A DNA stretch of 64,000 nt from Hymenoscyphus infarciens. Its lineage: Eukaryota; Ascomycota; Leotiomycetes; Helotiales; Helotiaceae. Position 1 is the first letter of the stretch. Each line of letters begins with the position of its first letter. This document shows, piece after piece, positions 44,526 through 55,353 of this stretch. Where the stretch lies: the NCBI GenBank assembly GCA_001414345.1, contig LLCB01000118.1, forward strand, positions 1-64,000, written 5' to 3'. The notes beneath the pieces were generated by a model. It was not told the origin of the DNA, ran no database searches, and saw only the letters and a program-made list of their open reading frames with translations. The translations under genes and the position numbers were made by a program.

Positions 44526-47143
44526 CTTGAATGTATGCTGGGACAGAATATAAGTCAATCAGTAGCTGCTGTGGTGTTGTATGGAGGTTTGCTTGCAGGA
44601 AGGTAATTGTGGAGGGGTAGAATCAAAATACAGCCACATGGATATTCCCCTCTATTGGGTGACCTCGATAGACCACAAGCGCAAAATAACCAAGCACCAG
44701 AAGGGTTTACCTCTGCACATCTTGTGAGTGAACCCTCAAACTTTATTAAACCAATTTTTCGTCCTCTTTGAAAGTTTTCCTTGCAGCAGCAGGAGCTATC
44801 TCTTTCAACTTTCATTTTCAATTCACTTAATTCATGTTTTTGCTGGGTCTCCCGGACGCAATTGCAAGACAGCCCATTATCACGAAGTCCTCGAATCCTG
44901 CCAAGTTGGAATACTAGTAAGACGCCGGAGAAGCGTACTTCGGCATTCATCTCTGGATGTGAAGCTAAAGTGATATAACCCTCCAAATAGCTTGGCACAA
45001 TTTGGTCAAGAAAAGTTTGAGCGGGGAAACAAAATGCTTGTGAATGTTTCAGCATTGGAAGTGGGAAACGAAATAACTGAAGCAGCTTGGTTTCCAACAA
45101 TTTAATCATCTTCAAAAACATTCTTGGGAAGTGGAGGTAGGCCACCGACCTAGTACTGAGATCCATCGTTGAATTGGCATCAACCTCTACGACCACATGC
45201 TCAGATGATAGCTTTCGATCGTTTGGATGCTTTCAGCATGGTCAAATACTGCTATGGTGGAGAGAATAGTCCCTTGAATTACAATAACCCAAGGCTTGGC
45301 CAAGACCCTCTGAAATGTCTCGAATCTTGTGGATGTTGGGCGATTTGTACAAGAACTTCGTTCCCTGCAACGAAATATCTGTTGAGTTTACTGCATCTGC
45401 CTTTTCACTACATCTGGCTCTCGCTTAATTATGCGTACCTCTTATTCTGGAAGTGGAGGAATAACAAGACGGTGTTCTCAGATGAAGGATTCCTGACAGC
45501 AAATCGTATCTCTAAAATGGAGAAGCAAACACACTTACATCATAAGCAGAGATATCGAGGACTCGCGTATTGATCATTTGAGTTCTTCCTCTATGTTAGT
45601 ATTCTCAAATATAGAGAATACCAAAATGGCCAGCCAGTCACAATGGAATATAGCTTGGAGAGCGCTCTGGAGACCATACAATCTGCCATTTTTTTTACTG
45701 CAAAGAGACAAGGAGCTTTGAAGGAAATGAATTGAATACTCCCCAGAGCATGTAACACAATTATCTGCTGTTACTTTTCCTGCAAAAGATTTTCTTTTTG
45801 ATGAAAAAGGAGAATTGAAGGAGAACTTCGATAGAATGCTCTTCAGTTTATATAACAACAATAATGTACTATTATTTTACCATAAATAGCTCTATTATTT
45901 TTGTTTTACAAGGAACAATGAAGAAGCAAGTAAATTGGATACTCGCTGGATCAAGTAATAAAATAATCCGCTATCCGCCATTTCTTATCCTGTAAAAGAT
46001 AACATTCTTTTGGAAAGGAGACATGAAGAAGAACTTGAATAGAACACTCTTCAGCTTATGGAACCGCGATCATCTGCCATTATGTCACAGTAAAGAGACT
46101 CCATTCTTTTGGCTTTACAAAGATCTTTGAAGACAAAAATGAAACAGACACTCTCCGGACCATGCAAAAAAATAAAACGCTTGTCTGATTCAGTAAAGAA
46201 GCTCGTTTTTTGCGGTTTTGTTATAAGTTCTAGAGAAAGCAAATATCTAGAGACTCTTTAAAAGACGCTAGATTCGTAAACTATTGTCGATGCTAACGTA
46301 AAATCGCTCTCTTTACTCTGTTAAATACGGTAAACCAGAGAAGTCGCAAAACTGCGAGCTCTTAAGACGGTTTTAGAAGATGTAGCACCAGCATAATGAT
46401 ATTGCTTTATCTTGAAGAACGTTTGAGAGAGATGATAGATTAGTGATCACTCAGTAAACTCTTGCGTGGCGTATAAATGCGAGGCTATTGGAGTCCAAAC
46501 AGAGTTTTTTGAGGGGGAGGGTATTCACGTGGAGGGCACAAGGACCATGAGCTCAGTTTCTGATGGGATGATTCCGGTTTCCAATTCTCTTGCTGCATTT
46601 CACCAGACCACAGCACCAAGAATATCCCCAGCATAATCTTCCAATATTGCCCCTAACGAAATTCATCAGAACCCTGGTAACCGAATTCGTCCAGACTATC
46701 CTCCATCCAACCTCAATCTGACTTTCCCAAATCTCCAACGGCATTGGTACATCTTTCCAAAATGAGACTATTTACCGGAGCTACTAATATCAAGAGGAAT
46801 AGTTAGCATCTGATCAACCATTCAGTAACGAAATTCCCCTTTCTTAGTAGGACAATGATGATGAACACATGCTGTTTCTAATAACATACAACCTGATGTT
46901 CAGCCCATCAATGATGTTATCCCTTCTCTTTGGAAAACTGCTGATAAACACTTGTAGTTCCAAGCAGCACTCGCTCCTATAACCGTTCATGTAACAGACT
47001 TATTCCTCCTCATTGGAAAAACGAAAATAATCACTTACCAATTCAAGGATCATCCATCCCTTCTCCATCCAATATCTCCAACTCAACAACGGCATTGGTA
47101 CTTTTTCAAGAGACGGGACGAGAGAGAAAAGTGCCCAGTGCGC
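44526..47143. other. Gene-poor region with decayed tandem array
   Basis: About 2.6 kb. A 213-codon - strand frame (44555-45196) overlaps the tma20 promoter side and matches no family I know. From about 45640 to 46245 the sequence is a degenerate ~104-bp tandem repeat. Around 46700-46758 and 47055-47110 are two short stretches resembling the splice-side end of the neighbouring small gene. Confidence 0.45.
45640..46245. repeat. Degenerate tandem repeat, about 104-bp unit, six copies
   Basis: Units begin near 45645, 45734, 45833, 45937, 46041 and 46144, so the period is 99-104 bp. Each unit opens with a GAATACTC/AGAACACTCTTCAG-like block, then an AATCTGCCATT-like block, then CTGTAAAAGA followed by CATTCTTTTGG, and ends with ATGAAGAAGAACTTGAAT-like sequence. 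Copies are strongly diverged, mainly by transitions, so the array is old. No unit has a continuous frame of interest. Confidence 0.65.
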
Positions 47144-47691
47144 TCAGACTTGGTACACATGACAATTGCCCCACTGATTCTCAGATTGACCTAATTGTCC
47201 GTCAATAAGAGGGAAAACAAACACCAGCTCCTTGGAAACTCACAAGATGCCTTGGCTTCCTCTCCATCCACACTCAACACAGCTCCATTGGCGTCCTTGC
47301 AAGCAATGACTGCCTTCCAGGCGTGAAAGCCGCGACCACTGCGGGTTCGGATCCATACCTCGATGGAATACTCGAGTTTCGCCAATGTTGGCATGAGGGT
47401 CGTGAGGTTGAAGGCAGGGTTGCTGATGGCGATGTCATCCAAAGGGTTTCTTCTCTCCAAGCACTCCACAATCACCGCGGTTCGCTCCTCCAACACACCA
47501 GTTCCTGTGAAGACTGGGAGAGTTCCACTGGGAGGGATCACCGTGCAGGTGGTGGTTGGTCGGAGCATGAATCCATCGGGACTTGAGAGATACAGACGTA
47601 AATACGTCTGGAGGGCGGTAGCGAGAGCGCTCTCGTCGTCGGATTCGGAATCGGAAGAGGAGGACCAAGTATTTCCATCGTAGGAAGGCAT
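47144..47691 (-). CDS. Small protein of unknown function
   Basis: Predicted 164-aa product. Exon 1 is 47244..47691 from the ATG of MPSYDGNTW, joined through a 53-nt intron (GTGAGT donor, AATTAG acceptor) to exon 2, 47144..47190, ending HVYQV. Without splicing the first exon reads 17 residues further to a stop. Residues 5-22 are a Ser/Asp/Glu cluster (SSSSDSESDDES). The rest looks folded: alternating beta-type segments such as RTAVIVECLERRNPLDDIAI and KLEYSIEVWIRTRSG, then FHAWKAVIACKDANGAVLSV. No known domain is recognised. The second exon is the weakest part of the model. Confidence 0.5.
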
Positions 47692-50418
47692 CTTCGAGTA
47701 AGTGGTCAATTAAACGATTTTGTTGGAAGATGTGGTGTGTGGAAAATTGGTAGTGGTGAAAGCGCGCAAGAGGTCTGAATTTTCTGAAAGCAAATTCGGC
47801 TTTAGTAGTTTTCTACTGCTACCTTGATGGATAGGTGCAATTTTTAAATATCACTCTCTCATTCTAACTACTAATTAAGTTGGCTTCCTAACAAAACAGA
47901 TATAATATGATTCATTGTTCTTTGCAGCATCTATCTAAACGACCATTTCAACTTTTGCTCATCATATAAAGAGCTAAGTACCCTTAACAAGTAGGCACTT
48001 ATGCTCAAAGTTGAAGAAAAGCAGCATCTTACCCCCTCGCTTAGACCACTTTTTAGTGGGGCTGTTTTGCCGCGAGATATCAAAAAATGGTGGGTGCCGA
48101 CAAGGCTTGAGACCAGGCTGTTCTGCCTCGTCTATGTTGTAGAACATTTCTCTACGTAGTGAATACAACGTTGTGAAAATTTTATCACAAGAGTAAGTAT
48201 CAACAAAATTATACGAGAAAAATAGAACAATATATCAAAAGAAAAGTCTTTTAACAAGACTTAAGATAACTAAACTTTGCTTGTAATCACTATCTTAGAT
48301 ATATATATTCAACTATTACGATTGTTCTTAACTTTTATATTAATTAAATTAAAACACAAAAATTATTAAGAGATTTAAACTTCACTATTATTAACTATCC
48401 AGAGTAAGGGTACCTAATGAATATAATTGCTTTAACTATTTATAGTAATTAAATCAAATCATATGTTTTAAAGAAAAAATTGACATAATTTAACCTCACT
48501 TGTCTTGACTATTCTACGTTAGTGTGTTCAATTGACATGAGTATTCTAAAACCTTCAGAGTAATTAAACTAAAACTTAGGTCTTATAATAAGCTATATAA
48601 TTATCAAGACTCACTAGTCTAGTCTATCTCATGTTATTTTATTCCATTGATCTTATTATTTAGGATATCTAGGAGAATAGTATCTAATAAGTAATATAGC
48701 TATCAAAGTATCGGGAGAGCGTTGTCTTAAAAGAAGAGCTCTAGATACGAGAGGCGCCCCTGTAAAATCAGCGACTTTGAGACTTCGATATCCTGTATTA
48801 TAATAACAACGCAGTAAAGATTTACAAAAAGAGAGGATTGTAGAGAGATATCTAAGATATCTTACAGATTTGAGCTCCTTCGAATAAGTTTTCAGTTACC
48901 TGCGGCATTTACAAGCTTGGACTTACCTCACTTCTCAAATCGGAACCCTGGAAGGATAGCCTTATTTTCTCAATGCAATTCCTCGTTAGCTTATTGTGGC
49001 TTTGAGTAAGGCCTTCACTTGAATCACTTTTCACATAACGTATATAGTAGATTTGGGTACTTAGCGACTACGGTAATAGTGAGCGAACGGTATCATTATA
49101 AATATAAGTATTAATAACCATGAAGTGCAAAGTGCAAAGTGTGAGGCGTAAGAGTTTCATTTGCCTACTGTCTTCACTTATTTAAGTCAGTGACTTCACT
49201 TATCTTCGTGTGGGTACTTAAGTGGCACCCCCCTGTCCTAAGTATTGGTAGGAAATCCACAACAGTATAGGGTAGTGGGTGGTAGTGGGTTACGAATGCT
49301 AAGCGAAAGTGGGGGGCGGCGTCGATTTACGGGGCGCCGATACGAGGTGAGCTACGGCGTCGAGGTATTGCTCTGTGTTGAAAAGTACTAGTATTCTACT
49401 AGTTCCTTGACTGCAGAGGGATTTCGCGGTTTTTGTATGTAAAATCGGCTGATATTCGTAAAATTGACCCTGTAATTATTAGAAAAGCTTTTCAAATAGT
49501 AGGTATTTCTAACCTCCCAGCTTACTATAAGGTTTTCAATAAAAAGCTCGGTGGGTTCTGCCTGTTTTTTGTGTGAGGCAGTTGCATCATACAGAAAGTA
49601 AAACTCGAACTGAGGACTCTTCCGGGCCTACGACTACACCCCTCCTTATGATGAAGCAAAGGAATGCCCTCTTTCGACTCCACTGACATATACCGATCTG
49701 TCTTATGACAATTGGCGTCATGCCTTTAGTACACATACTATGTATGGGGTCTAGGAATCTCAAGTGCGGGTACCTATGTAGGAGAAGCGATTTACCACTA
49801 TACTAATCGAGCTGGTTTGGGTTGATTGGTCATTAATTAGTGCAAATTCTGCTTATTATCTAGTAATGTAAACGGGAGAATTCAGTGATGGTTGGTTTTG
49901 GAATTGCTCGCCAAGCGAGGAGCGTTTAATAGCATCAAGGGTCATGACCAAAAGCCTCTTTCAGACCATATCAGAATTGGATTGGTCACTCCCCTTGCCC
50001 TCCGCACCTTACAGTGAAGAAGACCTCCAGACATCCAACTATTTCCCTTTTCCAGACCGTCTCGTAGCTCTCTGCGGTGGAACGGACAGTTGATTATAGT
50101 TTATACATACTCTATTCATTCAAAAATCCCTGTAAATTACAAACCCTTACGGCGAAATGAACAGCTGATTACAGCCAGGGAATCATTTGAAGTTCGCTCT
50201 CATGACTTATGTCACGTTTTTGCATTCAACTTACGTGCTTTTTCGAAACTTTTAGGGTAATAGGATTTGATAGAGGTATCTAGGTATACACACTCTTGCC
50301 CTTGAGTTGTGTAGCATTGACAATGTGTGCGCATGTAGTTTTTCTACATGATCAAATTACTCTCTTGTCCAGTGTTTGCTACCTAGTGATATTGTTAGCT
50401 GTTTTGGCGTTGATTGGT
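47692..50418. other. AT-rich gene-free island
   Basis: About 2.7 kb. From 48170 to 48800 the sequence is very AT-rich with many short TTAATTAAATTAAA-like words, typical of RIP-degraded repeats. It contains a short direct repeat GTGCAAAGTGCAAAGTG (about 49124-49142) and GTAGTGGGTGGTAGTGGG (about 49270-49288). I find no gene. A tRNA-like stretch at 49585-49653 was examined and rejected. Confidence 0.45.
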
Positions 50419-50961
50419 TTAGGAAAACAGAAAAACAACCAGAGCAAAAAGAAATTCCAACTCACGCTCTGCCATCAATGCTTTTTCCCTACAGTCCACA
50501 CACTCCATATCACCACAAGCAGGTACCAGGAGCAGCACATCATCCAATCCATCAGTTCTCAAGGCCTCTGCAGTGGCAACCCAACACGCAGAAACACACA
50601 CCCCATCAGCAAACTCTGCCCCAATACCAATACTAAAAGTTACACATTCAATGAATGGTAAGTCCAGTCCCATTACCTCGAAGATATGCATAAAGCGGGG
50701 ATCATTCGAGTGTATTTTTTCATTGACATCGGCGTCTAAACACGAGGTAATGTTTCCGGTTACTGGGTGCGCAAAATAACCCGATCTCTCTTGGTATAAG
50801 AATGGGCCAAGGAGGTACCAGTCCAAGAGATATCTCATGCGCTCGAGTAGGGTCGCATTTGTATGAGGAGCGAAATCTGTAGCCCTTGAGCGAGGCATTT
50901 CTGGTGTAAATCGTCGGAAGGTGGACGTTCCTTGGGAAGTTCGAAACTCTTTTGGAATCAT
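50419..50961 (-). CDS. Unrecognised 180-aa protein
   Basis: Frame from the ATG at 50961 (MIPKEFRTSQG). Composition is that of a folded soluble protein, with a conserved-looking C-terminal part: CVSACWVATAEALRTDGLDD, then VLLLVPACGDMECVDC. The closely spaced Cys residues (ACGDMECVDC) could bind metal. A consensus GTGAGT donor at 50460-50465, followed by a CCTAAAC branch-like site and CAG at 50399-50401, suggests an alternative last exon ending at 50379 and a slightly different C-terminus (171 aa). I do not recognise the family. It stands alone between two decayed regions. Confidence 0.5.
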   Translation of the reverse strand: MIPKEFRTSQGTSTFRRFTPEMPRSRATDFAPHTNATLLERMRYLLDWYLLGPFLYQERSGYFAHPVTGNITSCLDADVNEKIHSNDPRFMHIFEVMGLDLPFIECVTFSIGIGAEFADGVCVSACWVATAEALRTDGLDDVLLLVPACGDMECVDCREKALMAERELEFLFALVVFLFS

Positions 50962-51740
50962 CAAATTACTTGGGCATTCAAGATGATGATAAAGTTGCGG
51001 TTATCATTGTATGTTTCAAGCCATTGCAGGGAGCCCTTGAGAAACAAGTAACAAAGATAGAAGTTTGCTCTGGAACATCCCAGATTTTTCAGGAACTCGT
51101 GAGACTAGCTGGAATCCTCACACGTCAGTGAATCTTAAGCCAACAAAAAGGACTTTAAGGAATCGGCAACCTTTGCAATAACACAGTTTATTTTCATTTG
51201 CAATAAGATCAGTAAAGCAATTTTCATTCAATACACTTTTGAGTGGGCAGTATTTCACGTCCACGCTAATGTTATTTGAGATATTTTGCAATATCCGTTA
51301 ACACCTACTTTGCTAAAGCTTGTACGTGTTTCTCGTTTATTCTGTATTTTCCTCCATGAATGTCGTAGATTGTTTCACACACTCTTTACTAACAACCACT
51401 GCCGAAATGCGTAATTCAAGCGAAGTCAACGCTCTCCACTATCTTTTAAACTTTTGTCGTCTGGCATATTGCCATTTTGCTGATTCTCGATGCATATTGA
51501 AGAAAGCTTTTTCCAGCTGAGGATTATACACAGCTTGCTGACTGTATCAAGAATACTTGTAGTCCATTCATAGCGTTTTTGGTCGAATCCATCCTCTACT
51601 TTCAATGGCCCGCTTTCGGTTGTAAACTTAGACAAGTCTAGAACCAAAACAAGGGCACTAATCGATGCAATCTAGGTCAATACTCCACGAAGCGCATTCA
51701 CATCTGGTCTCGAGGGCCGATTCACTAAATGTGAAGAAAA
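50962..51740. other. Intergenic region before the NLR-like pseudogene
   Basis: About 780 nt without a supported gene. Some frames here may be the eroded N-terminal part of the following pseudogene, but nothing is recognisable. Confidence 0.35.
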
Positions 51741-53965
51741 GATACAGCGCGAGACAAGACATCTTGACCTCCATGACAACACCGCGGGACTTCAATCTTC
51801 CCAAAGGCAGGACCAAGACATCATGAGTTCTATGAAATTTCTACTCTGAATCCCGATGCGCGGCCAGTTGTTACTCTTCCGTTTCGATTTCTCCAGAATT
51901 GCATCCGAAATGATCACTTTATTGCGATTCACGGTCTTGCAAGAGCACTGGGTTTTAAAACACCCGAGTCCCATGCCCGTGAAGCTGTTCTGCTTTGGAT
52001 TAATCATTTGAGTTTGTCAGCGTTCTCCCGTAATTCTGGGTTTGACATATTGACTTGTGAATAGCGGAATCCTTTCTGATCTTTTTCTACAATGTGGACG
52101 GCCCCTCGATGTTGGCCCCTTACTGGTCCCATTCTGCTCAGGGCTTCATCCTAGTTACTATTCGTAATCCGACGACTCGAGGGGAATGCTTTGCGAGACA
52201 CGGCTCGCATCTGAAAGCATTTTATGACAACGAAGGAGTCGACTTTCTCATGTCCTTATTAGATAACAACCTATGATAACATTGCAGAGGAAGACCTGGA
52301 AGCGGCCCACTATATCTCCCAACGCTTTGGTGGTTTATCGCTTGCTCAACGTCAAGCTGCGGCATTTATGAGAAGCAAGAGATGTACACCTGCGCAGCTC
52401 ACTACAATTGAGCAAAGTAGGTTCAACAAGATCGACGGATTTAGTAATCCTGGCTTCCAAAAAAAAGCCCTTGTGAATATATGGCAGATGTCGATGAGTA
52501 CACTTTCGGAGCACTTTCTTTTGGATACCAATGGAATTCCTCCATTCTGCACATGTTGAGCATTCCTACGGAAGCTTAATGAAGGACTCGCTCGGAGTTT
52601 GGGTGCGATTGGGGGCCTTGCAAACCAATCCTCGTGGATTATAGTACAGGCAACAAGAAAGAGTCTGAACCCTCACAGATTTTTCCAAGAGGCAACCTTC
52701 CGCCGTCTGAGTACGAATTCAGACAGATTCCGCCATGTTGCCCAACTTGCTTGCCATCGAGTTGACTCACAACTTCCTTCCACGGGATGACTTTAGATTC
52801 ATACGCCAGCCTAAAAGATGTGCGATTATTGAGGAAAGCTCTGAGCCCCATCCAAAACCTGCCTCGCCGATGTTTCCACGGCATATCCGAGAGAGGAGCA
52901 AGACTGATGCTTAGTTGCCTGGCAGAGCTTTTGAAGTTTGCATTCCTTAGCTACCTTACCACATGCTCTCCAATCTCACAACTCTTGCCGACGTTACTTG
53001 CAGCTACGGGTACGAGTCTGGGCAGCAGGTATGGTCTTGGTTACAAAACCCAAGCAGTGGCGAAGAACGTTGCCAGTCAATGTCTCATCTCTACTCCTTT
53101 CACTGCCGTCTATGCGAAGACGAGGATCGATTTCAAGAGGCCATGGACGATCTACAACAAGCACGCTGGCACGTCGAGCAAGCTGCCAAATCGGACCAAG
53201 GCGTGCTCAACTCAGAGTTCTACATCACAATTATATCCAATCAGGGAATCGTCCTTCTCGCGATGGCGAGATATCCCGACTCGGAGAAGGCTCATAAGGA
53301 AGCCATGGAAGTTTGCAAGGAATTGGACATGGCGGTGCAGTGTAGCATGAGCAACCTCATGCAATTAAATTTAGGAAGTTGTTACCTGTGGAGTGGATCG
53401 CTAGAAAAGGAAAAGGCAAGAAGCCACAATCCAAAATGCCCTCTTGCAGCCAAATAACAGTCCAGAAGGGGTAAAGTATACTATGGGAAACCTGCTATTG
53501 CGACGAAAGCGATATGATGAGGCACTTGCCCTCCACAAGGAAGTGCTGCATATTATATGTGGAGGAACTTGGATTAGAGCATCCCACCACAGCAGACTCC
53601 TGGTGCAAAGTCGGTAGCATTTTTTTCCATGTCGGAATTTTCGGGTCAAGACATAAATGAAGCTATGTAAGTTGGGACATGAAATTGGCGTTTGGCTGGA
53701 ATTTTGGTGCGCAAACAGACGATGTTTCAGGAGAGCATTGCATATTTCACAACGGACGGCTGATATGAATTCCGGTACTTTCGTTGCTCGAGCCAAGTGG
53801 GAACTTTCACCGGTACTGGAAAAAGACCCAGAGGTATCACAATTGTAAAAGGAAGCACTGGAATATCGCAATACTCGTCTTATGAGGGAAGTCTCAGAAG
53901 ATGAAGACTTGAGCGAATTGTCTGGTAGAGTGGTCTTCTATTGGGGTGGATGAGGAGGAAGTTAA
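51741..53965 (+). pseudogene. Decayed NLR-like STAND gene (NB-ARC plus TPR)
   Basis: Successive fragments in several frames match a fungal NB-ARC/TPR protein. Around 52085-52180 comes FYNVDGPSMLAPYW then GFILVTIRNPTTR, the Walker B and sensor region. Around 52330-52375 is RFGGLSLAQRQAAAFM, a GLPLALxQA-type motif. KKALVNIWQMSMSTLSEH follows near 52460-52520. A TPR region follows from 52963: DRFQEAMDDLQQARWHVEQA, NQGIVLLAMARYPDSEKAHK, and at 53480-53560 GNLLLRRKRYDEALALHKEV. It ends near 53965. Multiple stops and frame changes separate the pieces and no intact P-loop is visible. Fungal genes of this type take part in heterokaryon incompatibility and innate immunity; this copy is dead. Confidence 0.75.
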
Positions 53966-54420
53966 GGGACGAAGAGGGTTTCAGACTAACCTTGTTTATT
54001 GTTGCCGGGCACTTATGAAATATCATCCAACTCTGTACGGACAATCCCTACTAAACATCTTACTTAGTAAATGAATGAGTACGATCCTCTCCCCCTTGAG
54101 TGCCCAGGGCTGTGGCATTAGATTCCATGCTTCTTAGACCACTATTGATAGGCTACATTTCTCTCCATGTCCCAGCGAGGATATATCAAAGGGCACAGAG
54201 TATTTTGGAAATATAAGAAGAAATTGTGGGTTTTATATCAATTGTAGCCTGGAAATGGATATAATAACGCCATCGCTATACGAAAAAAGCTGGACAATCG
54301 GACCCGAAGCCCCGGTGCCAAGGACTCATGCGAAATATATAAAACTCGAACACGCCCTCGCAAACTCCATGGTAAAATCATCCTCTCATTCTCCCATTTC
54401 TATTCTACACTTCCACCACC
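53966..54420. other. Short intergenic region
   Basis: About 450 nt between the NLR-like pseudogene and the 3' end of the membrane-protein gene. No feature seen. Confidence 0.35.
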
Positions 54421-55353
54421 TTACAATCTGTTTCCAGCGCTGCCTTGGGCATAGTCATTAGACCAATGTTGATCACCTCCATGGCCCGGTTGTCCCAAAC
54501 CATCAATGCCCTGGTGAAGCTTGATCTGAGGGGCAGCACCACCAGCTGGAGCCGACGAGATATCCGCATCATCGTTGCTCTCTCCTCCGCCTCCAATTCG
54601 GTATGGTTTCGCAGATTCGACGTCTTGCATGGCGCTCTTGTCGCCTCCGAGGAGTGCTGCTCGCTCGCGTGCGTCGCGCTTTGCTTTGCTCTTTTCGATT
54701 CGGGACATGGCGAAGAGAGATCCGATTGTGCCAACAAGGGCGACCGAGAAGAAGAGGGAAACGATGAGACCTCCAGTTGAGAGTTTGTCTTCGCGGATCA
54801 TGCAGACGCGCTTGCTTTCATCGGAGGTATCGACGAAGCAGATCATGCCAGCGGCGCAGGACGAAGTCGTTACCGCAGCTTGCGCGCATGTTGAACCGAT
54901 ATGGCCCGAATTATCGGTACTTGTGGTGCATTTTTCGACGGAGGTGGTATAAGTGGTGGAGCAGACCAAGGAGGTGCTGGAACCGGTTGCAGCTGCGGGG
55001 GCGGCTGTTGTTTGAGGGGCTGTGGTGTCTGCTCGGCGGATAACTTGAGCGGTCATTGATCCAGTTGGAAAGGCGTCGTTTCTCTTCAAGTCCGGTCGGG
55101 GGCCTGGTGATGTGCAAGCTGCCGCGAACCAAGTGGCATCCCTCTCGGAGCAGCCATGGTCGACGAAGCATGGGATAACCTCAGCCAACTTGAAGATGTC
55201 GACTGTGTTGAGGCATTCCGCGATTTGAGTATTGTCACCACAGGCATTGCTGGTAACCAGCTCCTCGATACTGCGTTGTCCACACCCATTTTCTCGAGCT
55301 GAAACGACAGAGGCCGCTGCCAAAAGGCCGGTGGTGATAAAGGAGGAACGCAT
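54421..55353 (-). CDS. Cys-rich single-pass membrane protein
   Basis: Single-exon, 310 aa, start MRSSFITTGLLAAASVVSA, a typical cleavable signal peptide. The extracellular part (about 20-195) has many Cys residues: GCGQRSIEEL, NACGD, AECL, IPCFVDHGC, AACTSPG, and later CSTTYTTSVEKCTTSTD and SSCAAGMICFVD. The first six resemble a CFEM-like pattern but do not fit the strict eight-Cys CFEM spacing. A Thr/Ala-rich linker sits between the two clusters. A transmembrane helix (LIVSLFFSVALVGTIGSLFAM) is followed by a basic stop-transfer stretch (RIEKSKAKRDARER), giving a cytosolic tail of about 85 residues, Gly/Asp-rich. It is probably at the plasma membrane; its role is unknown. Confidence 0.75.
   Translation of the reverse strand: MRSSFITTGLLAAASVVSARENGCGQRSIEELVTSNACGDNTQIAECLNTVDIFKLAEVIPCFVDHGCSERDATWFAAACTSPGPRPDLKRNDAFPTGSMTAQVIRRADTTAPQTTAAPAAATGSSTSLVCSTTYTTSVEKCTTSTDNSGHIGSTCAQAAVTTSSCAAGMICFVDTSDESKRVCMIREDKLSTGGLIVSLFFSVALVGTIGSLFAMSRIEKSKAKRDARERAALLGGDKSAMQDVESAKPYRIGGGGESNDDADISSAPAGGAAPQIKLHQGIDGLGQPGHGGDQHWSNDYAQGSAGNRL

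Noticed and set aside
44555..45196. 213-codon - strand frame next to tma20
   Set aside because: No recognisable domain, mixed composition, overlaps the tma20 upstream region and has stops immediately upstream with no splice model. Could be a fragment of an old gene but I cannot support it.
49585..49653. tRNA-like stretch on the - strand: ends CATCATA/TATGATG pair over 7 bp and a GTTCGA box lies inside
   Set aside because: The T-loop-like box is 11 nt rather than 5 nt from the 3' acceptor strand, no D-stem or anticodon stem of correct size can be drawn, and the A box is weak. At best a SINE/tRNA-derived relic.
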